From contig LWDM01000053.1 in the NCBI GenBank assembly GCA_002083525.1, positions 1-64,000 on the forward strand: DNA of 64,000 nt, in the 5' to 3' direction. Made by a program: the position numbers and the translations under genes. The notes under the pieces were generated by a model, which had not been told where the DNA came from, ran no database searches, and was given only the letters and a program-made list of their open reading frames with translations. The DNA is from Proteobacteria bacterium SG_bin9 (GTDB taxonomy: Bacteria; Pseudomonadota; Alphaproteobacteria; Rhizobiales; Xanthobacteraceae). Each line of letters starts with the position of its first letter. The stretch's first letter is position 1. Below are positions 1 through 8,934 of the stretch, piece after piece.

Positions 1-437
1 CGGCCCATGGCGACGCGCTGGCGCTGGCCGCCGGAGAGCTGGCGCGGATAGCGGTCGAGCAGTGCGCTGAGCGCGAGGATGTCGGCGGCCTTCTTGACCT
101 TGCTGTCGATGGTCGACTGGTCGGTGCCGCGCAGCTTCAGCGAGAAGCCCATGTTCTGCGCCACCGTCATATGCGGATACAGCGCGTAATTCTGGAACAC
201 CATGGCGATGTCGCGCTCTTTCGGCTGCACGTCGTTGACGACGCGCTCGCCGATCGAAATCGTACCCGAGGTGATGTTCTCAAGACCCGCCAGCATGCGC
301 AGCAGCGTGGACTTGCCGCAGCCGGACGGACCGACGAGCACGACGAACTGTCCATCCTCGATCGGGACCGTGACGCCGTGGAGGACTTCGAAACCGCCGA
401 ACGATTTCCGAACGTCCTGAATCTTCACAGACGCCAT
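1..437 (-). CDS. Sugar ABC transporter ATP-binding protein (UgpC/MalK type), C-terminal part outside window
   Basis: This is the N-terminal 145 residues of an importer ATPase; the gene runs off the left edge. A Walker A motif GPSGCGKST lies at about residues 36-44, the Q-loop region reads AMVFQNYALYPH, and the ABC signature LSGGQRQRVAMG is the last part visible. The family powers uptake of sugars or glycerol phosphate together with two permeases and a binding protein, none of which are in the window. The gene is divergent from the LacI-type regulator, and a LacI-like operator lies between them, so its substrate is probably the sugar or sugar acid handled by the adjacent catabolic genes. The C-terminal regulatory domain cannot be assessed. 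Confidence 0.93.
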   Translation of the reverse strand, partial: MASVKIQDVRKSFGGFEVLHGVTVPIEDGQFVVLVGPSGCGKSTLLRMLAGLENITSGTISIGERVVNDVQPKERDIAMVFQNYALYPHMTVAQNMGFSLKLRGTDQSTIDSKVKKAADILALSALLDRYPRQLSGGQRQRVAMG

Positions 438-597
438 ATCTGCGACTCCATACGCTTCTCCCAAAGCCGGCCGCAGTCGGCATGCGCCGCCACAGCTCTC
501 ATTGACCGACCTCGATGGCCGGCGCCGACGATACTTTCAGCGCTCACCATCGAAATCGAGAATTTTTCCAACCTTAACATTGAGGCTAGCAATCCGA

Positions 598-611
598 TGG
601 TAGCGCTGTCA
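598..611. promoter_or_regulatory. Putative LacI-family operator between the ABC gene and its regulator
   Basis: The site TGGTAGCGCTGTCA is an imperfect palindrome centred on GC|GC, as is typical for LacI/GalR regulators. It lies 43 bases before the regulator ATG and 161 bases before the divergent ABC ATPase start. A close copy sits upstream of the dehydratase gene at 1711-1722. Autoregulation and control of the divergent transporter are inferred. Confidence 0.6.
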
Positions 612-653
612 ATATTCGTTCAAATGACAGTTCGCGTGTGATATGACGCACCC

Positions 654-1682
654 ATGAGACGCAACCGGACGAAATCGGGCGAAGCCCGGCTGACCGATGT
701 CGCCAAGCTCGCCGGCGTCAGCCCGATCACCGCGTCCCGGTTCTTCCGTAACCCCGAAGCCCTCTCGATCAGCAAGCGCGAACGTGTGGAAAGCGCAGCG
801 AAGGAGCTTGGGTACGTGCCCAATCTTGCGGCACGCGCGCTTGCGTCGCAGCGCAGCGAAGTCATCGGCGTTCTGATCCCGTCCCTGACCAATAATGTGT
901 TCTCGGACGTGCTGCGCGGCATCTACGACGTGGCGCAAAACAGCCGTTACAGCATTCAGCTCGTCAACACGCGTTACTCCATCCTGCAGGAAGAAAAACT
1001 GCTTCGCCTTTTCCAGGCGCAGAAGCCGGCGGGATTGATTGTGACCGGCATCAACCAGACGGCGGAATCGCGCACGGTGATGCAGGCGATGAACTGTCCG
1101 ATCGTCCAGATCATGGAAATCGGCAATGAACCGGTCGACATGATGGTCGGCTTCTCCCATTATGACGCCGGTTTTACAGCCATTTCTCACCTTCTGTCGC
1201 AGGGCCGCAAGCGCATCGGTTTTCTCGGCGCCCGCATGGATCCGCGCGTGCAGCGGCGCTTCGACGGCTATCGCGACGCGATGAAAGCAGCCGGATTGCT
1301 CGACCAGCGGTTGATCGTCACGACGCCGGTGCCGACATCCGTGACCATGGGCGGCACGCTGTTCGCCGACCTTCTCATCCGCGCACCGGACATGGATGCA
1401 GTGTTCTGCGTCAACGACGACCTGGCGCTCGGTGTTGTGTTCGAATGCGAGCGGCGGCAGATTGCCGTACCCGACCAGATGGCCATCGTCGGCTTCAACG
1501 ATCTCGAGTTTTCCGCGTCCTCCGTGCCTTCGATCACCAGTGTGCGCACCAACCGCTACGAGATGGGGCGGCATGCGGTGACAATGGTGACGGAGACAAT
1601 CGAAAACCGCCGGCCGGAACAGCCGATCGTCGATCTCGGCTTCGAGCTGATGGTCCGTCAAAGCTCGGCCAAAGTCGCATAA
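654..1682 (+). CDS. LacI/GalR-family transcriptional regulator
   Basis: This 342-residue protein has the LacI plan. A helix-turn-helix lies at about residues 13-34 (LTDVAKLAGVSPITASRFF) with a hinge helix near residues 55-62, followed by a periplasmic-binding-protein-like effector domain that ends in the usual GFELMVRQSS region. It resembles the gluconate regulator GntR group, which senses sugar acids. It lies between a sugar ABC gene and a sugar-acid dehydratase, with matching palindromes on both sides, so it is probably the local repressor responding to the pathway substrate or an intermediate. The effector cannot be named from sequence. Confidence 0.93.
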   Translation: MRRNRTKSGEARLTDVAKLAGVSPITASRFFRNPEALSISKRERVESAAKELGYVPNLAARALASQRSEVIGVLIPSLTNNVFSDVLRGIYDVAQNSRYSIQLVNTRYSILQEEKLLRLFQAQKPAGLIVTGINQTAESRTVMQAMNCPIVQIMEIGNEPVDMMVGFSHYDAGFTAISHLLSQGRKRIGFLGARMDPRVQRRFDGYRDAMKAAGLLDQRLIVTTPVPTSVTMGGTLFADLLIRAPDMDAVFCVNDDLALGVVFECERRQIAVPDQMAIVGFNDLEFSASSVPSITSVRTNRYEMGRHAVTMVTETIENRRPEQPIVDLGFELMVRQSSAKVA

Positions 1683-1710
1683 GCGCCATCCGGCCTGTTG
1701 CCGAAAAAAT

Positions 1711-1722
1711 GGTAGCGCTATC
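1711..1722. promoter_or_regulatory. Putative LacI-family operator upstream of the dehydratase operon
   Basis: GGTAGCGCTATC is a near-perfect palindrome that shares GGTAGCGCT with the site at 598-611. It lies about 90 bases before the start of the XylD-like gene and 28 bases after the regulator stop, where an operator for the dehydratase-SDR-SDR operon would be expected. Binding is inferred. Confidence 0.6.
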
Positions 1723-1810
1723 TTTTGAGCCTGACTAAAGTCGCAGGAGCGTGAAAGGCGGCCTGCAGGCGCCGTTCGCGAATAACGATCTGCAGTGCGG
1801 GAGGATTTTC

Positions 1811-3622
1811 ATGGCAACCAAGGGCGACAACGGCAGCGGCAAGCGCAAACTCCGCTCGAGCCTGTGGTTCGACAATCCGCACAACCCCGGCATGACCGCG
1901 CTCTACCTCGAGCGCTATCTGAACTACGGTCTGACACGGAAAGAATTGCAGTCCGGCAAGCCGATCATCGGCATCGCCCAGACCGGCAACGACCTCTCCC
2001 CTTGCAACCGCCATCACCTCGAACTGGCGCATCGCGTCCGCGAAGGCATCCGCGAGGCCGGCGGCATCGCCATGGAGTTTCCGACCCATCCGATCCAGGA
2101 AACCGGCAAGCGCCCGACCGCCGCACTCGACCGCAACCTCGCCTATCTCGGCCTTGTCGAAATTCTCTACGGCTATCCGCTCGACGGCGTCGTGCTGACG
2201 ACCGGCTGCGACAAGACCACGCCCGCCTGCATGATGGCAGCGGCGACCGTGAACATCCCGGCGATCGTGCTCTCCGGCGGGCCGATGCTGAACGGCTGGT
2301 GGAATAAGGAACGCACAGGCTCCGGCACCGTGGTGTGGAAATCGCGCGAGCGCATGGCCGCGGGCGAGATCGGTTACGAGGAGTTCATGGACATCGTGGC
2401 GTCGTCGGCACCCTCGGTCGGCCACTGCAACACCATGGGCACCGCCTCGACGATGAACTCGCTCGCCGAAGCGCTCGGCTTCTCGCTGCCGGGCTGCGCC
2501 GCGATCCCTGCTCCGTATCGCGAGCGCGGCCAGATCGCATACGAGACCGGCAAGCGTGCGGTCGAGATGGTGTGGGAAGATCTGAAGCCATCAGATTTCC
2601 TCACGCGCAAGGCGTTCGAGAACTGCATCGTCGTCAACTCGGCGATTGGCGGTTCGACCAATGCACCGATCCACATCAATGCGCTGGCGCGTCACATCGG
2701 CGTCGAGCTGTCGATCGACGACTGGCAGACGCACGGCCACGACGTGCCGCTGCTGGTGAACCTGCAGCCGGCCGGCTTCTACCTCGGCGAGGAGTATCAC
2801 CGCGCCGGCGGCGTGCCGACGGTTGTGCAGGAGCTGATGAAGCACAAACGCATCCACGAGGACGCACTCACGGTGAACGGCAAGACCATGGGCGACAACT
2901 GCCGCGCCGCCACGCCGCCCGATGCCGACGTGATCTGGACCTACGACAAACCGCTCGTAAAGGACGCGGGCTTCGTCGTGCTTCGTGGCAACTTGTTCGA
3001 CTCGGCGATCATGAAGACCAGCGTGATCTCGAAGGAATTCCGCGACCGCTATCTATCGAACCCGAAGGACAAGAACGCGTTCGAAGGCCGCGCCATCGTG
3101 TTCGAGGGGCCGGAGGATTATCATGACCGCATCGACGATGAATCGCTGAAGATCGACGAACACTGCATGCTGTTCGTCCGCGGCGTCGGCCCGATCGGTT
3201 ATCCCGGCGGCGCGGAAGTGGTAAACATGCAGCCGCCGGCGGCGCTGATCAAAAAGGGCATCACGTCCCTGCCGTGCATCGGCGACGGCCGCCAGTCCGG
3301 CACCTCGGGATCACCTTCGATCCTCAACGCGTCGCCGGAAGCAGCAGCCAACGGCGGCCTCGCATTGCTGAAGACCGGCGATCGCGTGCGCATCGACCTC
3401 AACAAGGGCGAAGCCAACATTCTGATCTCTGACGCCGAACTGGCGGAGCGCCGGAAGGCGCTGATGGCCAAGGGTGGCTTCGGCCATGCCGAGAACCAGA
3501 CGCCCTGGCAGGAGCTCTATCGTAATACGGTCGGCCAGCAGTCGAGCGGCGCCTGCATGGAGCTTGCCACGCGCTACCACAACCTTGCCGGCACCTTCGG
3601 TGTCGCACGCGACAACCATTGA
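1811..3622 (+). CDS. IlvD/Edd-family sugar-acid dehydratase, D-xylonate dehydratase-like
   Basis: This 603-residue iron-sulfur dehydratase converts an aldonic acid to a 2-keto-3-deoxy acid. The three family cysteines are present at about residues 65 (DLSPCNRHH), 133 (TTGCDKTTPA) and 206 (VGHCNTMGTAST). Its length and N-terminal segment (WFDNPHNPGMTALYLERYLN) match Caulobacter XylD more closely than the roughly 575-residue arabinonate group. An upstream in-frame codon at 1751 exists, but the ATG at 1811 follows a clear GGGAGGATTTTC ribosome site. It is first in a run with two SDR genes and is preceded by a LacI operator. The exact substrate (xylonate, fuconate, galactonate or another) is not decided by sequence. 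Confidence 0.9.
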   Translation: MATKGDNGSGKRKLRSSLWFDNPHNPGMTALYLERYLNYGLTRKELQSGKPIIGIAQTGNDLSPCNRHHLELAHRVREGIREAGGIAMEFPTHPIQETGKRPTAALDRNLAYLGLVEILYGYPLDGVVLTTGCDKTTPACMMAAATVNIPAIVLSGGPMLNGWWNKERTGSGTVVWKSRERMAAGEIGYEEFMDIVASSAPSVGHCNTMGTASTMNSLAEALGFSLPGCAAIPAPYRERGQIAYETGKRAVEMVWEDLKPSDFLTRKAFENCIVVNSAIGGSTNAPIHINALARHIGVELSIDDWQTHGHDVPLLVNLQPAGFYLGEEYHRAGGVPTVVQELMKHKRIHEDALTVNGKTMGDNCRAATPPDADVIWTYDKPLVKDAGFVVLRGNLFDSAIMKTSVISKEFRDRYLSNPKDKNAFEGRAIVFEGPEDYHDRIDDESLKIDEHCMLFVRGVGPIGYPGGAEVVNMQPPAALIKKGITSLPCIGDGRQSGTSGSPSILNASPEAAANGGLALLKTGDRVRIDLNKGEANILISDAELAERRKALMAKGGFGHAENQTPWQELYRNTVGQQSSGACMELATRYHNLAGTFGVARDNH

Positions 3623-3638
3623 GACCAAGGACAAGACA

Positions 3639-4373
3639 ATGACTGACCGTCTCAAGGGCAAGCGCGCGTTCGTCACCGCTGCGGCAGCCGGCATCGGCCG
3701 CGCCTGCGCCATCGCCTTTGCGCGCGAAGGCGCGACGGTGATCGCGACCGATCTCAACGAGGCGGCGATGGCCGACCTCAAGAGCTACGGCGTCAAGGAA
3801 ACCCACAAGCTCGACGCGCGCGACACCGCCGCCGTCAGTGCAATGGCGAAACAGGTTGGCAATATCAACGTGCTGCTCAACGCCGCCGGTTTCGTGCACA
3901 ACGGCTCCGTGCTCGAATGCTCGGAAGACGACTGGGACTTCTCGTTCGACCTCAACGTCAAGTCGATGCACCGAACGATCAAGGCGTTTCTGCCCGGCAT
4001 GCTGGCCGGCGGTGGCGGATCGATCGTCAACGTCGCCTCCGCCGCCGGCGTGTTCAAGGCCGCGCCGAACCGCTACGTCTATTCGGCAACGAAAGCAGCG
4101 GTCGCTGCCCTCACCCGCGCCGTCGCGGTCGATTTCATCACCAAGGGCATCCGCTGCAACTGTATCTGCCCCGGCACCATCGAGACGCCCTCGATGCTCG
4201 ATCGCGCGGCTGCGCTCGGAGCCGGCGGACGCGAAATGTTCGTCAGCCGTCAGCCAATGGGCCGCCTCGGCACGGCAGAAGAGATGGCTGCGCTGGTGGT
4301 TTATCTGGCCAGCGACGAAAGCTCATTCACCACCGGCGTCGCGCACATCGCCGATGGCGGCTGGACGCTCTAA
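3639..4373 (+). CDS. SDR dehydrogenase, 2-keto-3-deoxy-L-fuconate dehydrogenase-like
   Basis: This 244-residue classical short-chain dehydrogenase has a cofactor loop TAAAAGIG near residue 13 and a catalytic Ser134/Tyr148/Lys152 set (NVAS, YVYSATK). It resembles the Xanthomonas and Burkholderia enzymes that oxidise 2-keto-3-deoxy-L-fuconate in non-phosphorylating fucose breakdown, including the segment NAAGFVHNG and the motif CPGTIETPS. The start at 3639 is chosen over a longer upstream frame that overlaps the dehydratase; it leaves a 16-base gap. Following the dehydratase, it would naturally oxidise the 2-keto-3-deoxy acid produced there. Confidence 0.9.
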   Translation: MTDRLKGKRAFVTAAAAGIGRACAIAFAREGATVIATDLNEAAMADLKSYGVKETHKLDARDTAAVSAMAKQVGNINVLLNAAGFVHNGSVLECSEDDWDFSFDLNVKSMHRTIKAFLPGMLAGGGGSIVNVASAAGVFKAAPNRYVYSATKAAVAALTRAVAVDFITKGIRCNCICPGTIETPSMLDRAAALGAGGREMFVSRQPMGRLGTAEEMAALVVYLASDESSFTTGVAHIADGGWTL

Positions 4374-4391
4374 GGCAATCGGAGAATTGGC

Positions 4392-5138
4392 ATGAACAAG
4401 ATCGATCTCACCGGCCGCTGCGCGGTCGTCACCGGCGGTGCGCAGGGCTTCGGCCGCGCCATCACCGAGCGCTTTGTCGCCTCCGGCGCGAAAGTCGCGA
4501 TCTGGGACTTCGACGATGCGCTCGCAAGCAAGACTGCGAAGGAGATCGGCGACGCAGTCAGCGTCGTGAAGGTCGACGTATCCGATCTGGCAGGTGTCGA
4601 GAAGGCGCGCGATGCGACGCTGAAGGCACTCGGCAAGATCGACATTCTCGTCAACAACGCGGGCATCGCCGGCATCAACAAGACCGTGTGGGAAACCGAC
4701 CTCGACGAATGGCGCAAGGTGATGCGCATCAACCTCGACGGCCCGTTCATCTGCTGCAAGGCCGTCGTGCCGTCGATGCAGAAGCAGAACTACGGCCGCA
4801 TCATCAACATCGCCTCCATCGCCGGCAAGGAAGGCAACCCGAACGCCGCGCACTACTCGGCGTCGAAGGCCGGCGTGATCGCGCTGACCAAGTCGCTCGG
4901 CAAGGAACTCGCGAAGACCAACATCGCGGTGAACTGCGTGACGCCCGCCGCGGCAAAGACCGCGATCTTCGATCAGCTCACCCAGCAGCACATCGACTTC
5001 ATGCTGTCGAAGATTCCGCGCGAGCGCTTCGTCAAGGTCGAGGAGCTGGCCTCGATGGTCGCATGGATGGCGTCGGAAGAATGCGCCTACACCACCGGCG
5101 GCGTGTTCGATCTCTCCGGCGGCCGCGCCACCTACTGA
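4392..5138 (+). CDS. SDR-family NAD(P)-dependent oxidoreductase
   Basis: This is a 248-residue classical SDR. The Rossmann motif TGGAQGFG lies near residue 14, NNAG near 88, and the catalytic Ser142, Tyr155 and Lys159 are all present (NIAS, HYSASK). It is the third gene of the dehydratase operon, 18 bases after the previous stop. In this setting it may oxidise the free sugar to a lactone or act on a later keto acid. FabG-like sequence alone does not fix the substrate. Its stop abuts the stop of the convergent permease gene. Confidence 0.88.
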   Translation: MNKIDLTGRCAVVTGGAQGFGRAITERFVASGAKVAIWDFDDALASKTAKEIGDAVSVVKVDVSDLAGVEKARDATLKALGKIDILVNNAGIAGINKTVWETDLDEWRKVMRINLDGPFICCKAVVPSMQKQNYGRIINIASIAGKEGNPNAAHYSASKAGVIALTKSLGKELAKTNIAVNCVTPAAAKTAIFDQLTQQHIDFMLSKIPRERFVKVEELASMVAWMASEECAYTTGGVFDLSGGRATY

Positions 5139-6455
5139 TTACTTCGGATCGGACTCGTGCCCGTGCAGGTACCCCTTGATCTTGGGGTCCGGCATCAGGA
5201 TCGACGCGACCAGCGCGATCGCGCACATCACAGTCACGTACCAGTAGAAGTCCGTCTCCATGCCGCGGTCCTTGAACCACAGCGCGACGTATTCGGCTGA
5301 GCCGCCGAACAGCGCGTTGGCAATGGCGTAGGCGAAGCCGACGGAGAGCGCCCTCACCTCCGGTGGAAACATCTCGGCTTTCACGAGGCCGGAGATCGAC
5401 GTGTAGAACGAGACGATCGCCAGCGCGAGCACGATCAGTCCGTATGCCGCATACGGGCTGGTGACGCCCTTGATGGCGTACATGATCGGCACGACGGAGA
5501 GCGTCGCCAGCCCGCTGAACAGCAGCATCGAGGTCTTGCGGCCGATCCGATCGGACAGCGCGCCGAATGCCGGCTGCATAATCATGTAGGTGAACAGCAC
5601 GCAGGTCATGACGATGTTCGCGGTGCGATCGTGCATGTGCGCGCTGTTGACGAGATACTTCTGCATGTAGGTGGTGAACGTATAGAAGATCAGCGAACCG
5701 CCGGCCGTGTAGCCGAGCACGAGCAGGAACGGTTTCAGGTGGTTGGTGAAGATCGCCTTCAGCGATCCAGCTTCCTTGTGCGCGCGGCTGTCGGCGGACG
5801 ACGTCTCATGCAGCGACACGCGCAAATAAAGCGCGACGACGGCACAGAGCGCGCCAATGAAGAACGGGATGCGCCAGCCCCAGGCGCGCAATTCAGCATC
5901 CGTCATCGACAGTTGCACGATCAGGACGACCAGCGAGGCCAAGAGCTGCCCGCCGATCAGGGTCACGTACTGGAACGATGCAAAGAATCCGCGTTTGCCG
6001 GGCAGCGCCACCTCGCTCATGTAGGTGGCACTGGTACCGTATTCGCCGCCGACCGACAGACCCTGCAGCATCCGGAACAGCAAGAGCAGCGCGGGCGCGG
6101 CAATGCCGATCGTCTCGAACGTCGGCAGCAGCGCGATCGCGAGCGAGCCGCCGCACATCATCAGGACCGAGATGACCATCGAAGTCTTGCGGCCGTATTT
6201 ATCGGCGATGAAGCCGAAGATGTAGCCGCCGATCGGACGCATCAGGAAGCCGATCGCGAACACGGCCGCCGTCTGCAGCAGTTGCGTGGTCTGATCGCCT
6301 TTGGGGAAGAACGCGGGCGCGAAGTAGAGCGCGGTGAAGGCGTAGGCGTAGAAGTCGTACCACTCGACCAGGTTACCGGACGAGCTCGAGAAGATGGCCC
6401 ACACCCGGCGGCGGCGATCCGCATGCTCTTCTGCGGTCAGTGTCATCGTGCTCAT
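5139..6455 (-). CDS. MFS transporter, metabolite:H+ symporter (MHS) family
   Basis: This 438-residue polytopic protein belongs to the KgtP/ShiA/ProP-like branch. It has the N-terminal signature NLVEWYDFYAYAF, the loop motif IADKYGRKTSM between helices 2 and 3, and about twelve hydrophobic segments. The family imports small organic acids with protons. The start at 6455 has a good GGGAGAGCAGC ribosome site, and a slightly longer frame to 6500 lacks one. It lies beside dehydratases and aldolases, so a sugar acid or keto acid is the likely cargo, giving the cluster a second uptake route besides the ABC system. Confidence 0.9.
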   Translation of the reverse strand: MSTMTLTAEEHADRRRRVWAIFSSSSGNLVEWYDFYAYAFTALYFAPAFFPKGDQTTQLLQTAAVFAIGFLMRPIGGYIFGFIADKYGRKTSMVISVLMMCGGSLAIALLPTFETIGIAAPALLLLFRMLQGLSVGGEYGTSATYMSEVALPGKRGFFASFQYVTLIGGQLLASLVVLIVQLSMTDAELRAWGWRIPFFIGALCAVVALYLRVSLHETSSADSRAHKEAGSLKAIFTNHLKPFLLVLGYTAGGSLIFYTFTTYMQKYLVNSAHMHDRTANIVMTCVLFTYMIMQPAFGALSDRIGRKTSMLLFSGLATLSVVPIMYAIKGVTSPYAAYGLIVLALAIVSFYTSISGLVKAEMFPPEVRALSVGFAYAIANALFGGSAEYVALWFKDRGMETDFYWYVTVMCAIALVASILMPDPKIKGYLHGHESDPK

Positions 6456-6509
6456 GCTGCTCTCCCGCCCTGGGTGGGACTCAACGAAGCAAAGCGACAC
6501 CGGGTTCCG

Positions 6510-8237
6510 TCATTCGCGCGGCGGGCCACCCCGTGCCAGGAAGTCGAAGTCGCAACCTTCGTCGGCCTGCGTGATCGTCTTGTGGAAGAGATAGGCGTAG
6601 CCGCGTTCGGCCCAATCGGGATTTGCATCAATTTTCAGGGATTGACGGCGCTTTGTCAGCTCCGCCTCGTCGACAAGCAGATCGATGCGTCGCCCGGCAA
6701 CGTCGAGCTTGATCCTGTCGCCGTTACGCACCAGCGCCAGCGGCCCGCCGACGGCGGACTCCGGCGAGATGTGCAGCACGATGGTGCCGAATGCCGTGCC
6801 GCTCATGCGCGCGTCGGAGATGCGCACCATGTCCTTGACGCCCTGCTGCGCCAGCTTCTTCGGGATCGGCAGATAGCCGGCTTCCGGCATGCCCGGCGCG
6901 CCCTTCGGCCCGGCATTGCGCAGAACCAGAACATCGTCGGCGTTCACGTCGAGGTTCGGATCGTCCATCCGCAGGGTCATGTCCTCGACGGACTCGAACA
7001 CCACCGCGCGGCCTGTGTGCTGCAGAAGCTTCTCGGTCGCCGCCGCCTGCTTGATGATCGCGGTGCGCGGCGCGAGGTTGCCGCGCAGCACCGCCATCGA
7101 GCCTTCCTTCTTGATCGGATTGGAGCGCGGACGGATCGCGTCCTGCCCCGGCACTTCCTCGGCCTTGGCGACGATCTCACGCAACGTCACGCCCGCAACC
7201 GTCTTTGCATCGAGGTCGAGCAGGTCGCCAAGCTCCTTCATCAACTTCGGCACGCCGCCGGCATGATGAAAGTGCTCCATGTAGTGCTGGCCCGACGGTT
7301 TGAGATCGATCAGCATCGGCACCCGGCGGCCGATGGCATCGAACTCCTCAAGATCAATCTTGTGCGGCGTACGGCCGGCCATGGCCGAGAGATGCACGAT
7401 GCCGTTGGTCGATCCGCCGATCGCCTGCATCACCACCTGCGCGTTCTTGAACGCGGCAGGCGTGAGAATTTCGCTTGGGCGAGGCCCGCCAGAGGCTGCC
7501 ATCTCCGCCGCGCGCTTGCCGCTGGCCTCCGCCGAACGCACGCGTTCGGAATGCGGCGCCGGAATTGTCGCGCTCATCGGCAGCGAGAGACCGAGCGCTT
7601 CGGTGACGCAGGCCATCGTGCTCGCCGTACCCATCACCATGCAGGTGCCGACCGACGGTGCGAGACGGCCGTTTACCGCCTCGATCTCCGCCTCGTCGAT
7701 TTCACCGGCGCGATACTTGCCCCACATGCGGCGGCAATCGGTGCAGGCGCCCAGCACCTCGCCCTTGTGATGGCCGACGACCATCGGTCCGACCGGCACG
7801 ACGATCATCGGAAGATCGGCGCTTGCCGCGCCCATGATCTGCGCCGGCAACGTCTTGTCGCAGCCGCCGATGACGACCACCGCGTCCATCGGCTGGGCAC
7901 GGATCATCTCTTCCGTGTCCATCGCCATCAGGTTGCGCACATACATCGACGTCGGATACGAGAAGCTTTCCGCAATCGAGATGGTCGGAAACACCATCGG
8001 CATCGCACCGGCCAGCATGACTCCGCGCTTCACCGCCTCGATCAGCTGCGGCACGTTGCCGTGGCAGGGATTGTAGTCGCTGTAGGTGTTGGTGATGCCG
8101 ACGATGGGCCGCGTCAGCGCATCGTCCGAGTAGCCCATCGCCTTGATGAAGGCCTTGCGCAGGAACAGCGAAAATCCCGGATCGCCGTAGCTCGTCAGTC
8201 CCTTGCGTAAACCCGTTGGCTTTGGGCCCTTGCTCAT
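6510..8237 (-). CDS. IlvD/Edd-family dehydratase, L-arabinonate/dihydroxy-acid dehydratase-like
   Basis: A second iron-sulfur dehydratase, 575 residues, only distantly related to the XylD-like protein at 1811. Cluster ligands are seen at about Cys58 (SDYNPCHGN), Cys126 (GGCDKTL) and Cys199 (VGTCMVMGTAST). The extra ACTDC segment near residue 165 and the overall length suit the arabinonate/galactonate dehydratase branch of IlvD proteins rather than biosynthetic IlvD. It lies between the permease and a DsbA-like isomerase gene on the same strand. Two dehydratases of different subgroups suggest either two substrates or two steps in one cluster. Confidence 0.88.
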   Translation of the reverse strand: MSKGPKPTGLRKGLTSYGDPGFSLFLRKAFIKAMGYSDDALTRPIVGITNTYSDYNPCHGNVPQLIEAVKRGVMLAGAMPMVFPTISIAESFSYPTSMYVRNLMAMDTEEMIRAQPMDAVVVIGGCDKTLPAQIMGAASADLPMIVVPVGPMVVGHHKGEVLGACTDCRRMWGKYRAGEIDEAEIEAVNGRLAPSVGTCMVMGTASTMACVTEALGLSLPMSATIPAPHSERVRSAEASGKRAAEMAASGGPRPSEILTPAAFKNAQVVMQAIGGSTNGIVHLSAMAGRTPHKIDLEEFDAIGRRVPMLIDLKPSGQHYMEHFHHAGGVPKLMKELGDLLDLDAKTVAGVTLREIVAKAEEVPGQDAIRPRSNPIKKEGSMAVLRGNLAPRTAIIKQAAATEKLLQHTGRAVVFESVEDMTLRMDDPNLDVNADDVLVLRNAGPKGAPGMPEAGYLPIPKKLAQQGVKDMVRISDARMSGTAFGTIVLHISPESAVGGPLALVRNGDRIKLDVAGRRIDLLVDEAELTKRRQSLKIDANPDWAERGYAYLFHKTITQADEGCDFDFLARGGPPRE

Positions 8238-8246
8238 TCCACCCTC

Positions 8247-8858
8247 TTAGGCGGCTTTTGCCGCTCCTATGACGCGCTCGATCTCATCGAGCGTATCCTT
8301 GCCGAAGTAAATCTCGCCGTCCACGAAGAACGTCGGGGCGCCGAAGGTGCCGCGCGCCACCGACTTCTCGGTGTTGGAGAGCAACAGCGCCTTGGCGTTC
8401 GCATCCTGTGTCAGTGCCATGAAGCCTTTCCCGTCAAGACCCGCGGCATCGAGCGTCGCGGTGATGACCTCGGGGTCATCCATCTTCTTCGAGTCTTCCC
8501 ACATGGCGCAGGACAGCACCTCCACATACTTCATGAAGTCCGGCTTGCCAACGAGGCCGCAGGTGCCGCGCATGATCTGCAGCGTATTGACGGGAAAGTG
8601 AGAATTCATGGCAAATTTCGCCAGGCCGTGGCGGGCGACGAAACGCCGGGTCTCGGCCTGCTGATACATCAGCTTGTTCCGGACATCCTTGAACGCCATC
8701 ATCGGCGACTGGTTGTTGGTCGACTTGAAGACGCCGCCGAGCAGGATCGGCACATACTCGAACTTCACCCCGGTGCGCTTCTCGATGTGCGGGATCACAC
8801 GGTGCGAGAGATAGCAGTTCGGGCTGCCGTAATCGAAATGATACTCCAACTTGGTCAT
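8247..8858 (-). CDS. DsbA-family protein, 2-hydroxychromene-2-carboxylate isomerase-like
   Basis: This 203-residue thioredoxin-fold protein of the glutathione-transferase kappa/HCCA-isomerase type starts with the strand-loop FDYGSPNCYLSH, which carries the catalytic-site serine of that family. The C-terminal part GTFGAPTFFVDGE is the usual cis-proline region. The start at 8858 follows AGGGAG with six bases spacing. HCCA isomerases act in naphthalene breakdown, but many relatives of unknown substrate exist. Here it is embedded among sugar-acid genes, so an isomerase or glutathione-linked role is plausible and the naphthalene role is unlikely. Confidence 0.82.
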   Translation of the reverse strand: MTKLEYHFDYGSPNCYLSHRVIPHIEKRTGVKFEYVPILLGGVFKSTNNQSPMMAFKDVRNKLMYQQAETRRFVARHGLAKFAMNSHFPVNTLQIMRGTCGLVGKPDFMKYVEVLSCAMWEDSKKMDDPEVITATLDAAGLDGKGFMALTQDANAKALLLSNTEKSVARGTFGAPTFFVDGEIYFGKDTLDEIERVIGAAKAA

Positions 8859-8934
8859 GATCATCTCCCTGCGTTTCGTTCCTGAATGAATTGCTTTTCT
8901 TGATTGGGTTTGCGGCTTACCAGGCTTCCAGCCT

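Noticed and set aside
5631..8210. Very long open frame antisense to the permease and the second dehydratase
   Set aside because: It is the reading frame opposite well-supported genes, rich in Arg and His with no family resemblance; high GC makes such shadows common.
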